DNA from: Bursaphelenchus xylophilus
Lineage: Eukaryota; Nematoda; Chromadorea; Rhabditida; Aphelenchoididae
DNA: 64,000 nucleotides
Assembly: GCA_904066235.2 (NCBI GenBank)
Contig: CAJFCV020000001.1
Coordinates: forward strand, 14,193,291-14,257,290
Reading direction: 5' to 3'
Below the pieces are notes generated by a model, which was not told where the DNA came from, did not search any database, and saw only the letters and a program-made list of their open reading frames with translations. This document shows positions 53,567 to 64,000 of the stretch, piece after piece. The first letter of the stretch is position 1, and each line of letters begins with the position of its first letter. The translations under genes and the position numbers were made by a program.

Positions 53567-55187
53567 TCACCCTTCGGAAAGACTAAATAATCTTATTTTT
53601 TCAATGATCTAGAACGTGAAAAAGGTCAAGGCGGTTGTTTAAAATCACCCGAAAATAGTCCCAATGCTTTTTGTCATGCTCTACATACGATTTATAATGA
53701 CTCCCTAGGTGAATTGTGGCTTACCTCATTTCTTTCCTTCTGGTTTACCAGGAAAGCGATGGCGGCGTCTTTCTTCTCTAAGGCAACCTGAAGTGGCAAG
53801 ACTGTGACCTCGTGAGCCAACTTGTTCAGTTTCTCTTTGAGTTCGCCGCACTAAAAATAAATTTCATCTGACCCACATTTTTAAAAAAATTAATAAAAAA
53901 TTGACTACACAAATGTTTTCCCCAGCTGCGCCCGAGCATTGACTTTCAAGTAGGGGCCAATGCGCTATCTGAAAGTTTGCTGAAAGTTAGCTGAAAATGG
54001 TAGGGCGCAGCTCGGAAAACTGGCACGGGCGCAGCTCGCATCTCGGGGCCAGCTCGGAAAACAACGTTTCGCAGCTCGCCGGAGTTAAGTTTCGGCTTGT
54101 TTTCGAGCTGCACCCAAAACGCGAGCTGCGCCCGTGCAAATTCTCCGAGCTGCGCCCTATGATTTTCAGCAAACTTTCAGATAGCGCATTGGCCCTAGGA
54201 ATTGGCATCTGCCAAATTAAGGTCCGGGCGCAGCTCGGCGGAAATTCTTCCTGTTTGACCAGTTCAAGGCAGAACAGGTTACTAATTTTAACAAAACTTA
54301 CGTAAGCCTCAGCTTCTGACTCATCCAATGTTCTGATGAAGTTTCTGGTAGGAACTGGGAACAGGAGATGCTCTCGTCTTTGAGCCTTGATTCTGATTTG
54401 TCCAAATAGTGGTGTTAACCTATCAAACTCCTCCAATGTTTCCACAGGGGAAATGTGCTCTGGACTTCCCGTAGCCGAGATAATGTCAGACGCCTAAAAT
54501 AAGCAACACATAAAAAAATGTTTTTCGGATTTGCCCACAATTTTGCATACATGTCCTCAACTAGACACAAAACCATCCCCAAAAGTCTTAGCTCGCGCTT
54601 TCCAGTCGCAGCTGAGATATTCGCCAAACGTTTTTGCGAGAGAGCACGCGAAATGCGGAGAATCGGTCAGACGGAAAACGGATTCTGTTCATAACTTTTT
54701 CCTTTCCGCATGGAAAGTTTTTGTTTTTGTGTAAAAATTGTACACTGCAATAGCAACGCAGCTTAAAATTTCTAGGCCAAAACTAACAAAAAATTAAACT
54801 TTTTCGACCACTTTTAATCAAAAAATCTCGGAACGCGCAAACTCCGCGTTGTGCAGAAAACGCCATTTGCACGGTGAAAAAAGCAAAACATTGCAGTGCC
54901 AGAAATTAGGGGAAATTAAGTAAGCTTTTATTTTCGCGCAATAAACGTCGCCGCAAAAAAATAGTAAAATAATAAAAAACTAGACTCACCATTATGCCCG
55001 GAATTCCGCTGAATGCGACGACCATCGTGCCCTTCTCCAGCTTTACGAGATCCGTTATGTGTCCATAATTCTCCTTACGGAGATCGACCACAACCTGGGC
55101 CCTTGATTCGGCCATCCTCAGCGAGCACATCCAACCGATAATGAAGTTTTTTTGGGAATCGGAAAGCTCCGCCAGTTTATGCAAGAA
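53567..55187 (-). CDS. Uncharacterised gene X1 (5' end uncertain)
   Basis: Exons 54990-55187, 54302-54493, 53725-53850, 53567-53608, all phase 0; about 173 codons. Readable segments: SDSQKNFIIGWMCSLRMAES, RKENYGHITDLVKLEKG, SPVETLEEFDRLTPLFGQIR, a charged helix ELKEKLNKLAHEV, and a short last exon ending FSLSEG. No start codon with context was found at the 5' end, and the first exon's acceptor (CAAAAAG) is weak, so a further exon or a 5' loss is possible. A paralogous broken copy lies at 62600-63520. Head-to-head with gene Y1. Family not recognised; no signal peptide seen. Confidence 0.55.
53952..54197. mobile_element. MITE with AGGGGCCAATGCGC ends
   Basis: Inverted ends AGGGGCCAATGCGCTATCTG with GCTGAAAGTT and GGGCGCAGCTCGG; the right end is the complement (CAGATAGCGCATTGGCCCT). 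It fills the intron between X1 exons 2 and 3. A one-ended copy is at 62990-63045 in X2, with further GAGCTGCGCCCG words at 62920. Confidence 0.8.
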
Positions 55188-55194
55188 CTTTTTG

Positions 55195-55758
55195 AGAAAA
55201 ATGAAAATTTGTATATTTCATGCATGGTCGGTTTCAATTTTGAAAAAAATCCCCGGGTCCTTATGTGAAAAAATTATGATGGGGCAGATCCTGCAAGACC
55301 GGGCCGACCCAAAAGGCTCGCGGCATAATTCTAGTACTCAGGCTCACAATGAGTCGATAAACTGTTACCTAAGAGCAGGCCCCCTTAATTGTGGTTGCAC
55401 ATTGTACACACGTTCTGGTTAAAGGTTTTCTGAATGTACCAGAATGGAGGGGTCCCGAAGGGACGGTTTTGTTCTCTTTTTTCTTGACATGGGCCGCACT
55501 GAAATCGGCGACATGCACTTGCGAGAAAACAAAAGCTTTCTTTGCGCTGTGCAGTTTGTTGCTTTCTGCACCGTGCATTAGGCTTTTTTGGACTGAGGTA
55601 CCCCGGCCCCCCCCCCCTGGCATGACCATATCTGACCGGTCGATTTTTTGAGGAGCCGTCGAAACTGTTGAAGAGTTATCGAAGGAAGAATTGATTTTCC
55701 CATGGGAAATCAACCATCCCTTCTCATTCCACATTCATTCTCCCTGAAACGCCTTGAG
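55195..55758. promoter_or_regulatory. Divergent X1/Y1 upstream region
   Basis: Conserved with 59640-59897 and 63710-64000: GCGCCGCACTGAAATCG, AGAAAACACAAGCTTTCTTT, TTGCTCTCTGCACCGTGCAT, ACCATATCTGACCGGTCGAA, GAATTGATTTTCCCATGG, TTCCACATTCATTCTCTCTG ending just before the Y start codon. A run of 10 C (55606-55615) varies in length between copies. Confidence 0.6.
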
Positions 55759-58700
55759 ATGGAAGGTTGCCAACTCCCTCTGCTCCTGCTGCTGGTCGTC
55801 AACGTTGATGTTCTGCAGGGACAAGTGGAGGAAAACTGCAGAGAGATGTATTCAGTTAATGGAAACGCCACTAAGCCGGCGTGCAAGCAAGGCGAGGTTT
55901 GTATCGAACTGGACGTGAAGAACTTCACCGTTTACGTGGAGGATCATAATGTAAGTGTAATGGGGCGACTACCCCAGAACAAAAAGCAAATGTTTTACAG
56001 TTTGCGGAACTTTTGGCCAACATTTTACAAACTTTTCCAAAAAAAGTAAAAACAGAAAAATTTCAAGGACAAATACTGTAAGGTTGCGCAGCGAGGTACG
56101 GAACGTATTTTCCGACCGAAAAAATATTTTTCTCGGAATTGTTTTATTTCTTTTGTCAATTTTGACACTTCGTTTGGACGAAACGTCAAGGTGGGCGGAA
56201 AATATTTTTCTTCTATTTCGAGTTGCCTTCCTCTTTTCATTTTCCCAAGGCTTGATTTTTTGGTTGGTGGTTAATCTCTGCGCGACTTGTACCAACTATT
56301 TTCAGGACTATGAGCCCCCGTTCGATTACATGAGCATTGTGTCGAGTGAGTTGTGTGTTCCACAGCAGTTTATGTATTAATACGAATTTAGAATACGAAG
56401 GCGGTCAATTCTACACGTATGATGGTGTGCAGCGGAAAACGGGCAAACGCTTGTAAGAGTTTGTCCGCGTCTTCGTTTAGGTTCGATTTTGAAAATACAA
56501 AAAGACATTTTAGTAATGCACCACCTCTTATTTGGTCTTCTCGTCACCAGATCCCCTCCAGCCATGACCCGCAGTTCTTCGCGCAGCTGTTCTCGGAGAG
56601 CGTCGAGATTGTCTCAATGGGGTAAGTCTGAAAAAAACCGGAGCTTAACGACCGCGGTGGCGGGTAGGCCCAGATCTCTGTTCAATTTTTTCCATGATTT
56701 TTCAGCAAACGAATCGCAAGACAACGGCATAACGATGTTTATCGCATCCAAACGTTACTGGACTCCCCGTTGACCGTTGATGAGGTGAAACGCGCCTTTG
56801 TCTACAAGGAGTACATGTTCATCAGTCCGACGAAGGCTGTCGACTTTAGAGTTCTCTACGAGAAGAGGGGGCCCTTTGAGGACGATATAAACAGACCAGG
56901 GCTGCTTTTGGAGCGCAATGTTGGCCTGATCGACCCCGCCGACATCCCCAACGAACACATCGACGTGAATTTCCTGACCCTGATCCTGAATCAATGCTTT
57001 GTAAGTTTGGGAAAAGTGCAGCTGTTGACCACTTCAGCCTGCCTGTATTTTCGTATTTCAGAAGCGTGATAAGTACTGTTCGTTGGATATCAAGACCGAA
57101 TCCTTGGACCTGCAAGATTACCCAGTGGCCTTCACCAACGACGACCTGGTTCTGGAGTCGTTTTGGTTTCAGTAAGTTCACCTGCACCGTTCTTTATGCC
57201 CACGTTTAGAAGGCACTGCGAAATGAGTCCGATGTACCGTATTCGGCACAAGAAAACAGCTCCGAAGTAAGTGGGACTGGAACTGGGACGATTGGAGAAA
57301 CCGAAAAGTGTTATTTTTCTTCTATGGAAATGTTGAAATTAGGATAATCGAGGATGTTGATTTCGAAAATCATGTTCTATTTTTCTGAACTTTACCAGTT
57401 TTCCTTAAGTAGTAGTGTTAAAAAGTAACTTTTTGAGATTTTTCTAGGAATACTGGATATAGGGGTTCTCGAGGGTGCTGATTTCGAAAATGACATTCAT
57501 TTTTTTGATTCTTACTTTTTTTCCTTAAGTAGTACTGTAAAGTAGTAATTTTTGAATTTTTTTTTCATAAATACTCGATTAGGGGTTTTATGCTGATTTC
57601 GAAAGATAAGTGTCATCTACATTATTGGATTTATTCTTGGAGTTCATTTTTTCGGTCGTTTTTCGGTTGTTTTTTCGGTCTTCCCCGGTGTGTCCCAAAA
57701 TGGAGTACGGTGTGGAAGAAAAAGCTTGGGCTGTGGTTTGGTACGGCAAGTACGGTTCGCCGACAAATGTTCAAAGGGAATACCGCATTAAATACGGCCG
57801 TAATGCCCAACTTCCAGATCGCAAGACAATTCGGCGTTGTTAATGAACATGATTTCCGAAATCAGCACCCTCGAAACCCCAAAAATCGAGTATTTATGAA
57901 AAAATTCAAAAATTACTACTTTACAGTACAACTTAAGGAAAACTAGTAAAGTTCAGAAAAATGAACATGATTTTCGAAATCAACATCCTCGATTATCCTA
58001 ATTTCGAAATTTGCATAGAAGAAAAATAATACTTTTCGGTTTCCCCAATCGTACTTTTCCCCGATCATCTTTTTCCCCAATCGTCCAACTCCGAGTGGGA
58101 CTTTGAGTTGGCTAATTTGGGATTTTTAGTGTGATCTTCGATTTCCCGGATGTTGAGAGCATCGTAACGCACGGAACGAATCTTTCGTGGGTATATTACC
58201 ACTATGATGACCCTGATGGGTGAGTCTTTTCATAGTAGTTGCAAATCTTAGGGCTTCGGTGCAGACTTCAGACTTTGGGCACCGATTTCCAAAAACGGGC
58301 GTTGCGTTTAGAAAAAAATGCACCGGATTTCGGAATTGGGTGCCGAGAAAAAATTAAGTCGACGTCAATTTTTCGATTTGGGCGTCCACTTTCTTGTGCA
58401 CCGAAAATCGCGATTTGGAAAAAAAATCCGAAATCTTATATGACCACCTTTATATATAGAAACTCGTAAACTTTTTTTCAGCGATTGGACAAGAATTCCA
58501 TACACAAGACGTGGTATCCTGCCGATTATCCAGCCGAACGATCCCTTTTACGACTTTGTGAAACGGTACACCACTCCCGCCCCAACGACCAAACCCCGCC
58601 CGCCACCAACCACCACCACTCTGAAGCCTGTCCAGGCCGGTTCCGCCCCAAATATCATTGAAATCGAGGAGGACTCGGTGGACGATATTGTCGGCGTGAT

Positions 58701-58809
58701 CGAACCCCCAATCTCGAAGAATGTACCGGCGATCTCGCGTCTTCCTTTCATCTATTACACGCTTGGTTATGCCACTGTCCACTTGAAAACTCACAATACG
58801 TATATGTAA
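55759..58809 (+). CDS. Uncharacterised secreted protein Y1
   Basis: Exons 55759-55950, 56306-56345, 56392-56452, 56514-56621, 56706-57000, 57062-57171, 57210-57266, 58130-58219, 58482-58809; 426 aa, phases agree and the paralogue Y2 shares every junction. Signal peptide about 1-21 (MEGCQLPLLLLLVVNVDVLQG). An N-terminal cysteine-containing part (NGNATKPACKQGEVC) is followed by FDYMSIVSKYEGGQFYTYDG, a charged core (VDFRVLYEKRGPFEDDINRP), NQCFKRDKYCSL and RHCEMSP. A Thr/Pro-rich linker (TTPAPTTKPRPPPTTTT) near 335-355 looks mucin-like. I do not recognise the fold. The 57279-58093 transposon lies in intron 7. Probably extracellular. Confidence 0.8.
57279..58093. mobile_element. Mutator-like element with 9-bp target duplication
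   Basis: Flanked by AGTGGGACT at 57270-57278 and 58094-58102. The paralogous intron in Y2 (61419-61457) has a single AGTGGGATT and no insert, so the boundaries are certain. Inverted ends exceed 100 bp: GGGACGATTGGAGAAACCGA, TAATCGAGGATGTTGATTTC and complements. Inside, 57699-57842 encodes a 47-codon helix-turn-helix of the DUF4817 type (MEYGVEEKAWAVVWYGKYGS, then QREYRIKYGRNAQ and DRKTIRR), ended by a stop. The ends match those of the element at 40531-41572. Confidence 0.85.
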
Positions 58810-58842
58810 AGTAATGGAGACGGTATTCATCAAGGCAAACCG

Positions 58843-58848
58843 AATAAA
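58843..58848 (+). terminator. Poly(A) signal of Y1
   Basis: AATAAA 34 bp past the Y1 stop codon; a second candidate (GCAATAAAATCC) lies about 45 bp further and is the one also kept after Y2 near 62315. Confidence 0.55.
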
Positions 58849-58947
58849 ATTATTACACATACGGCTGATTGGAATCGATCTGTAATGCAATAAAATCCAG
58901 AGCTATTGTAGTCCATGGCGGTAGCAAGTCCCTGAAAAAAATTTCTA

Positions 58948-59471
58948 ACAAGGAAAGTACTTCTATGGGTTGTGGAGTTACAGGTCGAGATATATATCAA
59001 AAAATTCGCAAAAATTTTCTGATTCAGAATATATAAAAATTAGCTGCCTAATTTTGGTCTATCAACGAGTTTTATCAATAAATGTATTTCTCGAGGAAAA
59101 AAATCTGCGGCAACAAAAGCGCGCTCGATCTCTTGCTTCGGACGAGAGCGGTGTGGCCGAGTGGTTAGAGCGCTAGATTGGGAATCCGAAGGGAACGGGT
59201 TCGATTCGTTTTGCCACACTAGAACCCATTTTTTACATTGGAACTACTTCTAAGGTGTAGTTGTAATCTAATTTGATATTTTAAGGCTTGTCAAGGCCTC
59301 AGAATTTATTTTAGCACAAAACAAAACTTTTTTATTGGTAAAAACACGGTCAAAAAAACACTTGCATGGTGTCGCGAGAAAACTTCTGAGGACAAAAACA
59401 TGTCATCAGACCAAAATTAGGCAGCTAATTTTTATATATTCTGAATCAGAAAATTTTTGCGAATTTTTTGG
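58948..59471. mobile_element. Second ACAAGGAAAGTAC element, 3' truncated
   Basis: Over 90% alike by eye to 18982-19553, with the same left end and tRNA-like core, but it stops in the right inverted repeat (GCGAATTTTTTG) where the GGGGAATTTTTCGGGCG repeat begins. It separates Y1 from Y2 and may mark where the X copy between them was lost. Confidence 0.85.
59151..59220 (+). pseudogene. tRNA-like sequence inside second TIR element
   Basis: Seventy nt with GTGTGGC/GCCACAC acceptor, A box TGGCCGAGTGG, B box GGTTCGATTC and a TTGGGAA loop. It differs from the copy at 19185 at several sites (TTAGAGCGCTAGA against TTTGAACGCTGGA), yet both internal promoter boxes are unchanged. Confidence 0.5.
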
Positions 59472-59897
59472 AAATGGGGAATTTTTCGGGCGAAAGAGTA
59501 CGTTTTTGCGTGTCTTTTTTTCTCTCTTTCTCTGGAAATCAAGACAAAAGGTAAAAAACCGATAGCGAAGTGTCTATTCCGGTCACCGGACTCTTCAGTT
59601 TGACGTGCGGCTTTGTTATATTTTTTCTTGACGTGCGCCGCACTGAAATCACACATGCACTACGAGAAAACACAAGCTTTCTTTGCACTGTGCAAGTTGT
59701 TGCTCTCTGCACCGTGCATTAGGCTTTTTTGGACTGCGGTAACCCCCCTCCCTTGGCATGACCATATCTGACCGGTCGAATTTTTTGAGGAGCCGTCGAA
59801 ACTGTTGAAGAGTTAGCGAAGGAAGAATTTATTTTCCCATGAGAAAATCCTACCATCTCTTTTCATTCCACATTCATTCTCTCTGAAACGCCTTGAG
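59472..59897 (+). promoter_or_regulatory. Upstream region of Y2
   Basis: Begins with the dispersed block also at 26640 and 63570, then the Y-type conserved region ending CATTCTCTCTGAAACGCCTT GAG before the ATG. No X gene lies on the other side. Confidence 0.55.
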
Positions 59898-62261
59898 ATG
59901 GATGGTTGCCAACTCTCTCTGCTCCTGCTGTTGGTCGTCTACGTTGATGTTCTGCAGGGACAAGTGGAGAAAGACTGCGAATGGGTGTACGCAGTTAATG
60001 GAAACAAGGCCACTAAGCCGGCATGCAAGCAAGGCGAGATCTGTATCGAGCTGGACGTGAAGAACTTCACCGTTTACGTGGAGGATCATAATGTAAGTGT
60101 AATGGGGCGACTACCCGAGAACAAAAAGCAAAGGTTTTTTTGGGACAGTTTGCGGAACTTTTGGCCAACATTTTACAAACGTTTCCGAAAAAAAGTAAAA
60201 ACAGAAAAATTTCAAGGACAAATACTGTAAGGTTGCGCAGCAAGGTATGGAACGGATTTTCCGACCGAAAAAAATATTTTTCTCGGAATTGTTTTATTTC
60301 TTTTGTCAATTTTGACATTTCGTTTGGACGAAACGCAAAAGTGGGAGGGAAACATTTTCCTTCTATTTCGGGTTGCCTTTCTCTTTTCATTTTCCCAAGA
60401 CTTTATTTTTTTTGGTTGGTGGCCAATCTCTGCGCGATTTGTACCAACTATTTTCAGGACTATGAGCCCCCGTTCGATTACATGAGCATTGTGTCGAGTG
60501 AGTTGTGTGTTCCACAGCAGTTTATGTATTAATACGAATTTAGAATACGAAGGCGGTCAATTCTACACGTATGATGGTGTGCAGCGGAAAACGGGCAAAC
60601 GCAAGTAAGACTTTGTCCGCGTCTTTGTTGAGATTCGATTCTGAAAATACAAAAAGAGGTTTTAGTAATACACCACCTCTCATTTGGGCTTCCCGCCACC
60701 AGATCCCCTCCAGCCATGACCCGCAGTTCTTCGCGCAGCTGTTCTCGGAGAGCGTTGAGATTGTCTCAATGGGGTAAGTCTGAAAAAAACCGGAGCTTAA
60801 CGACCGCATAGGCGGGTAGGCCCAGATCTCTGTTCAATTTTTTCCATGGTTTTTCAGCAAACGAATCGCAAGACAACAGAATAACAGCGTTTATCGCGTC
60901 CAAACGTTACTGGACTCCCCGTTGACCGTTGATGAGGTGAAACGCGCCTTTGTCTACAAGGAGTACCTGTTCATCAGTCCGACGAAAGCTGTCGATTTTA
61001 GAGTTCTCTACGAGAAGAGGGGGCCATTTGAAGACGATATAAACAGACCAGGGCTGCTTTTGGAGCGCAATGTTGGCCTGATCAACCCCTTCGACATCCC
61101 CAACGAACACATTGACAGGAATTTCCTGGCTCTGATCCTGAGGCAATGCTTTGTAAGTTTGAGAAAAGTGCAGCTGTTGACCGCTTCAGCCTGCCTGTAT
61201 TTTCGTATTTCAGAAGCGTGATAAGTACTGTTCGTTGGATATCAAGACCGAATCCTTGGACCTGCAGGATTACCCAGTGGCCTTCACCAACGACGACCTG
61301 GTTCTGGAGTCGTTTTGGTTTCAGTAAGTTGATCTGCTCCTTTTTTTATGCCCACGTTTAGAAGGCACTGCGAAATGAGTCCGATGTACCGTATTCGGCA
61401 CAAGAAAACTGCTCCGAAGTAAGTGGGATTTTGAGTTGGCTAATTTGGGATTTTTAGTGTGATCTTCGACTTCCCGGATGTTGAGAGCATCGTAACGCAT
61501 GGAACGACACTTTCGTGGGTATTTTACCATCTATATGGGTAAGTCTTTGATGTAAAGCGCGGAGCTTGCGCTCAAGTCCGTCCCATGAAAATTTGGCCTT
61601 TATGCGTTAGTGGCGTTGTTCTGGTGCCTGGTACTGCTATTTTCACGTCGTACTGTGTAGTATCAGGTAGTACTAAATAGCACCAACTCTTTAAAACGTG
61701 TTTTTGAAGAGTACTAACAATAAGCATCAAAGCAATACCGTTAACGTCAAAACCGTCGCAAAATGGCCGATTTGCGTCCGACGTCTTTTTTGGAGGTTGC
61801 AAATTGAGGTTTCCGCTACTTTTTGAAATTGGTAGCGAATCCAGCAAATATTCTCGAACTCGAGAAAAAATTCTTATTCTTTCGCTCTTATATTGTATAT
61901 AGAAACTCGTAAACTTTTTTTCAGTGGTTCGACAAGAATTCCATACAGAAGACGTGGCATCCTGCCTATTATCCAGCCGAACGATCCCTTTTACGACTTT
62001 GTGAAACGGTACACCACTCCCGCCCCAACGACCAAACCCCGCCCGCCACCAACCACCACCACTCTGAAGCCTGTCCAGGCCGGTTCCGCCCCAAATATCA
62101 TTGAAATCGAGGAGGACTCGGTGGAATTTGAGGGCAACATTGTCGGCGTGATCGAACCCCCAATCTCGAAGAATGTACCGGCGATCTCGCGTCTTCCTTT
62201 CATCTATTACATGCTTGGTTATATCACTGTCCACTTGAAAACTCACAATATGTATATGTAA
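59898..62261 (+). CDS. Uncharacterised secreted protein Y2
   Basis: Exons 59898-60092, 60458-60497, 60544-60604, 60666-60773, 60858-61152, 61214-61323, 61362-61418, 61458-61538, 61925-62261; 427 aa. Paralogue of Y1 with the same nine-exon structure; small length changes only (one added codon in exon 1, three lost in exon 8, three added in exon 9 as EFEGN). Signal peptide MDGCQLSLLLLLVVYVDVLQG. Most differences are conservative, and the Thr/Pro linker is unchanged. Intron 8 (386 bp) differs from Y1's, and intron 7 is the empty site of the Y1 transposon. Both copies look functional. Confidence 0.8.
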
Positions 62262-62314
62262 AGTAACGGAGACGGTATTCATCCATACGGCTGGTTGGAA
62301 TCGATCTGTAATGC

Positions 62315-62320
62315 AATAAA
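62315..62320 (+). terminator. Poly(A) signal of Y2
   Basis: AATAAA about 54 bp after the Y2 stop codon. Confidence 0.55.
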
Positions 62321-62599
62321 ATCCAGAGCTATTGTAGTCCATGGCGGTAGCAAGTCCCTGAAAAGATTTTTCGGGATAATCACCATTTTCGTTGCGTGTG
62401 AAAATGTCATAAAGGCTAGACAAAAGGGACAATTTTCAAGTAAATGTTAGGAACCGCATTTTCCGTAAACGTAAACCTCGTTCGAGACAAGCTAACGATA
62501 AGACTGGAAATTGCAAATAATGTTTTACCCCCGAAAATCCGTTAGACCTTATACTTCAAAAAAGAGCGTTTTTTTTGAAATTTCAACTTACTTTTCAAG

Positions 62600-63520
62600 T
62601 TCTACGTATATGCATATTTGGGACATACATGGCACAGTTTTATTGAAAACCACAAAAGTTACAGCGATTTCAAAAGTTCCTTTATATTTTTGTCGAGCAC
62701 TGTATAAAAAACGCTGTCGCTTGCTCTTTGTCCAATGACAAATCTCCGAGTTGCGTATGGACAGAAAAAAGAAGGCTACAGAATCCGTCAGCTTGTGGCC
62801 GAGTTTGTCGCACTGAAAATAAGTTCGTAAAATCAAAAGAAAAATTCGGGATTAGTTTTGAAAAAAATTGGTCCACTTTGAAAAAAAAATCAGCCATACA
62901 AATTTTCTCTAATTTTTCCCGAGCTGCGCCCGAGCGTTTCCGGCAAATTTTCAATTATAAATTGGCGTCATTGTCAAGGAAAGGCTAGGGCGCAGGGGCC
63001 AATGCGCTAACTGAAAGTTTGCTGAGAGTTAGCTGAAAATTATTTTTGGAATAGGTTAGGCTGAATTTTTCACATATTTTAACCGAACTTACCAAGTCTG
63101 CTCGCTCTGAAACTCTCATAAAGTCTGTGTGTCGAATTGGGGTTATGAGCGGATCCAGTCCCAGGATAATGAAGCCAATACTTCCGTCTAGGGGCGTGAA
63201 TATGTCAAGGGATTCAGCGGACCCGAGCTGATGGAGATTATCCGGACACCCAGCTTCGAGAATTGTATCGGTTGCCTAGAATAAGGTTCAGCTGACGAGG
63301 GAAGTATTCCAAGTGCGTCTTTCTTTAAATTTTGCACACATTTCGGGCATAGGCAACACTTCAATTCCAGAAGATCTTAGCTCCCGCTTTGCAATTACAA
63401 CCGTGATTTTCCGTCTTCTTTGCGGCCGAGAGAGAACGCAAAGGGGTCAGAGACCAGTTCCGTGATATGTCCATAATTCTCCTTACGGTGATCGACGACA
63501 ATCTGGGTCCTTGATTCGAG
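62600..63520 (-). pseudogene. Gene X2, broken paralogue of X1
   Basis: Minus strand. A piece of exon 1 (63454-63520, RKENYGHIT) is cut off by an R3 fragment (63380-63450). Exon 2 is complete at 63093-63275 (61 codons, ATDTILEAGCPDN...FDIFTPLDGS-like, phase 0). Exon 3 starts correctly at 62812 (CDKLGHKLTDS) and then diverges. The loss of exon 1 continuity marks it as non-functional unless repaired by alternative exons. Confidence 0.6.
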
Positions 63521-63564
63521 TCACCAACAAGCACAGTTTATCCAAATTTTAAACTTTGTCGGGG

Positions 63565-64000
63565 AAGAAATGGGGAATTTTTCGGGCGAGAGAGTACGTT
63601 TTTGCGTGTCCTTTTTTCTCTCTTTCTCTGGAAATCAAGACAAAATGTAAAAAACCGATAGCGAAGAGTCTATTCCGGTCACCGGACTCCTCAGTTTGAA
63701 GTGCGGTTTTGTTCTATTTTTTCTTGGCGTGCGCCGCACTGAAATCGACGACATGCACTACGAGAAAACACAAGCTTTTCTTTGCATTGTGCAAGTTGTT
63801 GCTCTCTGCACCGTGCATTAGGCTTTTTTGGACTGAGGTAACCCCCCCCCCTGGCATAACCATATCTGACCGGTCGAATGTTTTCGAGAAAATTTTTGAG
63901 GAATTATCGAAGGAAAAATTGATTGTCCCATGGAAAAATGCAAATCATGTGGAAAGAGATTCTACCATCCTTTTCATTCCCCATTCATTCTCTCTGAAAC
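63565..64000 (+). promoter_or_regulatory. Upstream region of a third Y copy
   Basis: Matches 59472-59890 in order and content up to CATTCTCTCTGAAAC at the window edge, which in Y1 and Y2 lies 9-10 bases before the ATG. A third Y gene should therefore start just outside the window. Confidence 0.65.

Noticed and set aside
61560..61900. Possible extra exon in the Y2 intron 8
   Set aside because: Y1 joins exon 8 to exon 9 directly and the Y2 frame is complete without it; the DNA there has no splice-flanked open stretch.

Overview
The window looks like a nematode nuclear chromosome. Evidence: AT-rich DNA, many-exon genes whose introns mostly start GTRAG and end TTTTCAG, an NCA/NALCN channel gene that aligns along its whole length with the metazoan family, polymerase III tRNA genes inside introns, and very dense miniature DNA transposons. 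Two GH45 cellulases point to a lineage that carries laterally acquired plant or fungal cell-wall enzymes. GH45 is best known from Aphelenchoididae, but the species cannot be named from this sequence. All gene models below were assembled by eye from splice sites, reading phase and protein similarity. For every complete model the exon lengths sum to a multiple of three.

Layout. 1-3062: AT-rich DNA with a 1.43 kb foldback element. 3063-22947 (+): a 25-exon NALCN sodium-leak channel of 1855 aa; its introns hold three tRNA-Gly(GCC) genes and many repeats. 23110-27150 (-): two tandem two-exon genes for 72-aa secreted six-cysteine peptides; the first has its intron filled by a GCGGGC-unit foldback array. 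27996-32979 (-): a 454-aa FOG/U-shaped-type zinc-finger cofactor with a CtBP motif. 33-40 kb, upstream of it: a GCACTGTGC palindrome satellite, then a stretch rich in GATAAG sites. 40531-41572: a Mutator-like element with a broken SWIM/AT-hook gene. 42040-46434 (-): a tandem duplication of a GH45 cellulase and a small cysteine-rich secreted peptide, the peptide intact beside the second cellulase and decayed beside the first. 49783-52787 (+): an SLC17-like MFS transporter. 53567-64000: a duplicated head-to-head cassette of two unrecognised genes, X (-) and Y (+). Y1 and Y2 are intact; X2 is broken; the window ends inside the upstream region of a further Y copy.

The repeats are the most unusual aspect. 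About 40 copies of a 44-bp near-palindrome (here HP) sit in small tandem groups spaced about 125-130 bp apart, only in introns and between genes. Other families are a TA-flanked MITE with CAGTCTGTCGGG termini, a TIR element carrying a tRNA-like sequence with A and B boxes, and Mutator-like elements. One Mutator-like copy has a 9-bp target duplication that can be read against the unoccupied paralogous intron.

Functionally the genes are not one pathway. The channel, zinc-finger cofactor and transporter are conserved housekeeping or developmental genes. The cellulases, cysteine-rich peptides and X/Y cassette are a recently duplicating set, mostly secreted, as expected of digestive, defence or host/food-interaction genes.
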